The notes under the pieces: model-generated | Seen by the model: the letters and a program-made list of their open reading frames with translations, nothing else | What the model was told of the DNA's origin: nothing | The model's database searches: none | NCBI GenBank assembly: GCA_022447925.1 | Contig: JAKUTS010000005.1 | Span: 1 to 64,000, forward strand | Origin: SAR202 cluster bacterium | GTDB taxonomy: Bacteria > Chloroflexota > Dehalococcoidia > Lucifugimonadales > UBA2962 | Length of the DNA: 64,000 bases | Reading direction: 5' to 3' | Shown here: positions 60,994 to 64,000 of the stretch, in pieces | How the letters are laid out: every line of letters starts with the position of its first letter | How positions within the stretch are numbered: the stretch's first letter is position 1 | Made by a program: the position numbers and the translations under genes

Positions 60994-61731
60994 TTACTTT
61001 AATTTTGATTTAGCTAATCGGAGGCCACCGAATTTTAATCGAGCTAAACCACATAAGTCATATATAGCAGTGCTGATGACCTTAACACGGGTATCTGGAT
61101 CGTCGGTCCATCGAACCGGAACTTCTTTAATAGGAAATTCACATTTATCAGCAATAATAAGTAATTCAGTGTCAAAGAACCAACCGTTATCTTTTATTAA
61201 AGGCACTATTCGATTAGCTGTAGATCTATTTATTGCTTTAAAACCACATTGTGCGTCATTAAAACTGACGGCAAATACTAATTGTATGATTTTATTGTAT
61301 GCTCGAGACGTAAATTCTCTAGTCCTTGATCTACCCTCAACCACCGATCCTTTAATTAATCTTGAACCTATAGCAAGTTCATAATTGTTTTTTGTTATGG
61401 AATCCAGCAAAGGTCTTATATCATCCAATTGTGTTGATAAATCAATATCCATATACGCCACCACGTCTGAATTAGAAGATGTCCAGCATTGCTTCAATGC
61501 TCTACCTCTACCTTTTTGAGGGATTTTCACATACTCAACTCGATCATATTTAGTTGACAATATTTCCGATATATCGGCTGTTTTGTCAGTGGAACCATTA
61601 TCAGCTATTGTTATTTGCCAACTGTAGTCTTTAAAGTGTGCGTCTAGAAAATGATAAATCGCTGATACAGAAGCAGCAAGAATTTTCTCCTCATTTAATA
61701 CGGGTAATATAAATTCGACTGACTGGTTCAT
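60994..61731 (-). CDS. Glycosyltransferase family 2 protein, dolichyl/polyprenyl-phosphate glucosyltransferase-like
   Basis: A 245-residue GT-A enzyme. It opens SVEFILPVLNEEKI, with DNGSTDKTADI and the metal-binding DID in VAYMDIDLSTQLDD. The C-terminal part has FNDAQCGFKAINRSTANRIVPLIKDNGWFFDTELL, a strong match to the ALG5/dolichyl-phosphate beta-glucosyltransferase subgroup. No membrane segment is visible, unlike the eukaryotic ALG5, which has one. Likely transfers a sugar from a nucleotide donor to a polyprenyl phosphate. The purH gene lies 28 bases upstream on the same strand. Confidence 0.87.
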   Translation of the reverse strand: MNQSVEFILPVLNEEKILAASVSAIYHFLDAHFKDYSWQITIADNGSTDKTADISEILSTKYDRVEYVKIPQKGRGRALKQCWTSSNSDVVAYMDIDLSTQLDDIRPLLDSITKNNYELAIGSRLIKGSVVEGRSRTREFTSRAYNKIIQLVFAVSFNDAQCGFKAINRSTANRIVPLIKDNGWFFDTELLIIADKCEFPIKEVPVRWTDDPDTRVKVISTAIYDLCGLARLKFGGLRLAKSKLK

Positions 61732-61758
61732 CTTGATGTACCTGCAAGTGGCGAAAAT

Positions 61759-63288
61759 TTAATGATTAAAATGTCGCACATGAGTAAATACCATTGATAA
61801 TCCTAATTCATTTGCTGATTTAATTGTCTCTTCGTCTCTTATAGATCCCCCAGGTTGTATCAATGCCACTATGCCAGCTTGGGATGCCATCTCAATATTA
61901 TCCGCAAATGGAAAAAATGCGTCTGAAGCTAACACACTGCCTGATGAAGAATTACCCGCAGCGCGCACAGCTAGGTGGATAGAGTTTAATCGATTTGGCT
62001 GACCGGATCCCATTCCTACTAGTTGCCTATCTTTAGCCAAAACAATCGCGTTTGACTTCACGTGTTTTACTGCAGTCCAAGCAAAAGCAAGATCATCCAG
62101 TTGGTTTTTAGTTGGGGTTTTATCAGTCACCACGGTCCATGAGTCAGCATCCATTGGTTTTATGTCAGTTTGTTGTATTAAAGCTCCGCCTGATATATTT
62201 CTTATTTCTGTTTGCTCAGTTCGATTTTCATCGTGCTGAACTTCTAAGATTCTTAGATTCTTTCTTTTCTTTAACAGATCTAAAGCTGCTTCATCATAGC
62301 TTGGAGCAACTATTACTTCGTAGAACACTGATTTAAACGACTTTACGGTTTCAAGGTTAACTTTCCGGTTAAATCCTAAGATTCCTCCATATGCTGAAAC
62401 AGGATCTCCTTCAAATGCAAGGTTATATGCTGAAGCTTGATTTTCATTTACAGCTAGGCCACATGGGTTGTTATGTTTAACTACCACTGCGGCGGTATCA
62501 TCGAAGTCGGATACTATGTTCCAGGCAGCATCGGCATCTAATATATTATTAAAAGAAAGATCTTTGCCATGTATCTTGTTTGCGTTTGCTATCCCTTTGG
62601 AAAAGTTAGGATCTTTATACAGTGAGGCTGACTGATGAGGATTTTCGCCATATCTAAGAGTGGAAACCTTATCAAGGTTAATGGAAAATCTTTCTGGTTC
62701 ATAATTTGTGCCTTCGATAAGATAATTACTGATAATAGAATCATATTCCGAAACGTGCTTAAAAGCTTTATGTGCTAGATGTTGTCGATACTCTAAATCA
62801 ATTCCACCCAATCCGGATTTGGAAATATCATCCGCGATTTGGTCATAGTCTTCCGGATCTACAATAACAATTACATCCCTAAAGTTTTTAGCAGCAGCTC
62901 TTAGCATGGAAGGGCCACCAATATCAATATTTTCTAATGCGTTGTCCAGAGTGCAGTCTGGGTTAGATATTGCATCTGAAAAAGGATATAAATTTACAGC
63001 TACTAGATCAATAGTCGATATTCCATGATCGGATATTTGAGCAATATCATTTTTATTATTGCGTCTTGCTAAAAGTCCGCCATAAATTTTTGGATGGAGA
63101 GTTTTTACACGTCCATCGAGTATTTCTGGAAATTCAGTCAACTCTTGTACGGCAGTCACTTCAATTTTTGCCTCTGATAGTTGTTTGAAAGTTCCTCCTG
63201 TGCTTATAATTTCCATTCCCGAGTTGGAGAGTTTTTTGCCTAAAGCAACTACTCCGGTTTTATCATATACACTTAATATAGCTTTCAT
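61759..63288 (-). CDS. purH: Bifunctional AICAR formyltransferase/IMP cyclohydrolase
   Basis: A 509-residue PurH performing the last two steps of IMP synthesis. The N-terminal MGS-like IMP cyclohydrolase domain (1-190) has LSVYDKTGVV and STGGTFKQL, then RVKTLHPKIYGG. The formyltransferase domain has VKHNNPCGLAV with its Lys and His, and RNISGGALIQQ. I start at ATG 63288, where MKAILSVYDK begins; the TTG at 63300 adds four residues. It lies 17 bases after purM, a short purine operon. Confidence 0.96.
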   Translation of the reverse strand: MKAILSVYDKTGVVALGKKLSNSGMEIISTGGTFKQLSEAKIEVTAVQELTEFPEILDGRVKTLHPKIYGGLLARRNNKNDIAQISDHGISTIDLVAVNLYPFSDAISNPDCTLDNALENIDIGGPSMLRAAAKNFRDVIVIVDPEDYDQIADDISKSGLGGIDLEYRQHLAHKAFKHVSEYDSIISNYLIEGTNYEPERFSINLDKVSTLRYGENPHQSASLYKDPNFSKGIANANKIHGKDLSFNNILDADAAWNIVSDFDDTAAVVVKHNNPCGLAVNENQASAYNLAFEGDPVSAYGGILGFNRKVNLETVKSFKSVFYEVIVAPSYDEAALDLLKKRKNLRILEVQHDENRTEQTEIRNISGGALIQQTDIKPMDADSWTVVTDKTPTKNQLDDLAFAWTAVKHVKSNAIVLAKDRQLVGMGSGQPNRLNSIHLAVRAAGNSSSGSVLASDAFFPFADNIEMASQAGIVALIQPGGSIRDEETIKSANELGLSMVFTHVRHFNH

Positions 63289-63304
63289 GTAGTTTTCCAA
63301 ATAG

Positions 63305-64000
63305 TTAAATTATTATTTCTGATTCTGGACTGGATATTGTTTCTCCAACTAAAGTTGCATTTGGGATTGATTTAAGTATGTGATCCAAGTTACTTGGATC
63401 ACATACTGCAACCATTCCTATACCCATATTAAAAACACGATTCATTTCATCAAAAGATATGTTGCCTTCTGATTGAATTAGATTAAAAATAGCGGGTACT
63501 TCCCACGATTCTCGATAGAATTTGGCCCCGATTCCACTAGGTAACGCTCTAGGCATATTTTCCTTCAAGCCTCCCCCTGTTATATGAGCTAGGGCCTTCA
63601 CCTTACTTTTTATAAGGTTAGTTTCTTTTACGTATGAACGATGGGGTTCCGATATTTCCTCGGCTAGTGTGCGGCCCAAAGTATCAGAATACTTATTTAA
63701 TATTGTATGATCATTTTCAATATCGAATACTTTTCGAATTAATGAAAAACCGTTAGTGTGTATTCCACTTGATGGCATTCCAACAAGAGTATCGCCTGGA
63801 TTGATTTTATCTGGATTTAGTATTTCATCCTGTTCTACCGCCCCCACAACGAATCCTGCCATATCAAAATCATTGGCTGCGTATATGCCAGGCATTTCAG
63901 CTGTTTCGCCGCCTATTAGCGCACAGTCAGCACTTTTACAAGCAAGGTTCATTCCTGATACTAACTGATTAATAATAATCTGGTCGATTTTTCCAATTGC
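63305..64000 (-). CDS. purM: Phosphoribosylformylglycinamidine cyclo-ligase (N-terminus outside window)
   Basis: A 232-codon fragment of AIR synthetase, frame open to the window edge; the ATG ending at 63952 is internal, since IGKIDQIIINQLVSG is encoded before it. Conserved blocks are LIGGETAEMPG, GMPSSGIHTNGFSLIRKVF, AHITGGGLKENMPRALP and the C-terminal MGIGMVAV. It makes aminoimidazole ribotide from FGAM and ATP. It is followed by purH. A 31-base palindrome lies inside (63376-63406), overlapping the codons for CDPSNLDHI. Confidence 0.95.
   Translation of the reverse strand, partial: AIGKIDQIIINQLVSGMNLACKSADCALIGGETAEMPGIYAANDFDMAGFVVGAVEQDEILNPDKINPGDTLVGMPSSGIHTNGFSLIRKVFDIENDHTILNKYSDTLGRTLAEEISEPHRSYVKETNLIKSKVKALAHITGGGLKENMPRALPSGIGAKFYRESWEVPAIFNLIQSEGNISFDEMNRVFNMGIGMVAVCDPSNLDHILKSIPNATLVGETISSPESEIII
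63376..63406. repeat. Perfect 31-base palindrome (15-base arms) inside purM
   Basis: Arms 63376-63390 and 63392-63406 are exact reverse complements around a single base (63391). It lies about 70 bases before the end of purM. Random occurrence of a 15-base perfect inverted repeat in 64 kb is very unlikely (well below one in a thousand), so it deserves attention, although codon constraints could help it arise. Confidence 0.9.

Noticed and set aside
1-64000. tRNA or rRNA genes, CRISPR arrays, insertion sequences, replication origin
   Set aside because: I looked through the intergenic gaps on both strands for T-arm patterns, spaced repeats, transposase motifs and DnaA-box clusters, and saw none. 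The gaps are short (under 300 bases), but reading by eye could miss a small RNA.

Overview
This is a gene-dense, AT-rich stretch of an ordinary bacterial chromosome. No gap between genes exceeds about 300 bases, many neighbours overlap or abut, and I see no rRNA, tRNA, insertion sequence, prophage or CRISPR array. The gene content suggests a marine, SAR202-like member of the Chloroflexota (Dehalococcoidia). This rests on the adjacent DUF3090/SCO1664-family pair (known mainly from Actinobacteria and Chloroflexi), a TIGR01906 membrane protein, a DUF1800/DUF1501 pair, and several enzymes of odd-substrate catabolism: an enolase-superfamily enzyme, class IV aminotransferases, a CaiB/BaiF CoA-transferase, a dimethylformamidase-like protein and Lar cofactor genes. 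The assignment is an inference from gene content, not from a marker-gene tree.

Layout. 1-5.5 kb: a thiamine diphosphate enzyme cut by the window edge, tag, fmt and two aminotransferases. 5.5-9.8 kb: a 2-oxoacid dehydrogenase operon (E1 alpha, E1 beta, E2) followed by lipB. 9.8-18.5 kb: a four-gene ABC exporter with two giant FtsX-like permeases and two ATPases, one of which carries an AbrB-like tail. 18.5-25.6 kb: a catabolic island with class IV aminotransferase, amidohydrolase, enoyl-CoA hydratase-like protein, CoA-transferase, class III aminotransferase, SDR and nitroreductase. 25.7-31.8 kb: larE, a dimethylformamidase-like protein, and larB in an operon with an NHL-repeat protein and an enolase-superfamily enzyme. 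32-35.7 kb: a small unknown gene, DUF3090, an SCO1664-like kinase-fold protein, an inositol monophosphatase-family protein and a short SppA-type protease. 35.8-40.2 kb: an operon of DUF1800, DUF1501, NHL repeats, a degenerate nucleotidyltransferase and a HEPN protein. 40.3-43 kb: mazG, a TIGR01906 membrane protein and trpB. 43.1-47.4 kb: a five-gene envelope cassette that looks metal-related, probably for copper. 47.6-64 kb: core genes (split transketolase, ffh, gyrA, a class I amidotransferase, an Ala-rich membrane protein, recA-recX, a CorC-type protein, tilS, a nicotinate phosphoribosyltransferase-like gene, a glycosyltransferase, purH and partial purM).

How they fit together. LipB and the E2 protein belong to one process: LipB supplies octanoyl groups for the E2 lipoyl lysine. 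The catabolic genes suggest use of acylated or stereochemically unusual amino and hydroxy acids that end as CoA thioesters. LarB and LarE point to a nickel-pincer (LarA-type) enzyme elsewhere in the genome.

The best candidates for something undescribed are: the cassette at 43.1-47.4 kb, in which two exported proteins are predicted to mature to an N-terminal histidine beside a His-rich cupredoxin-like lipoprotein and a NosFY-like ABC pair; larB, which appears to start at an ATT codon; the ABC ATPase with an AbrB-like tail; a degenerate MNT/HEPN pair; two perfect palindromes inside coding sequence; and several genes whose -10 box lies so close to the start codon that the mRNA should be leaderless.
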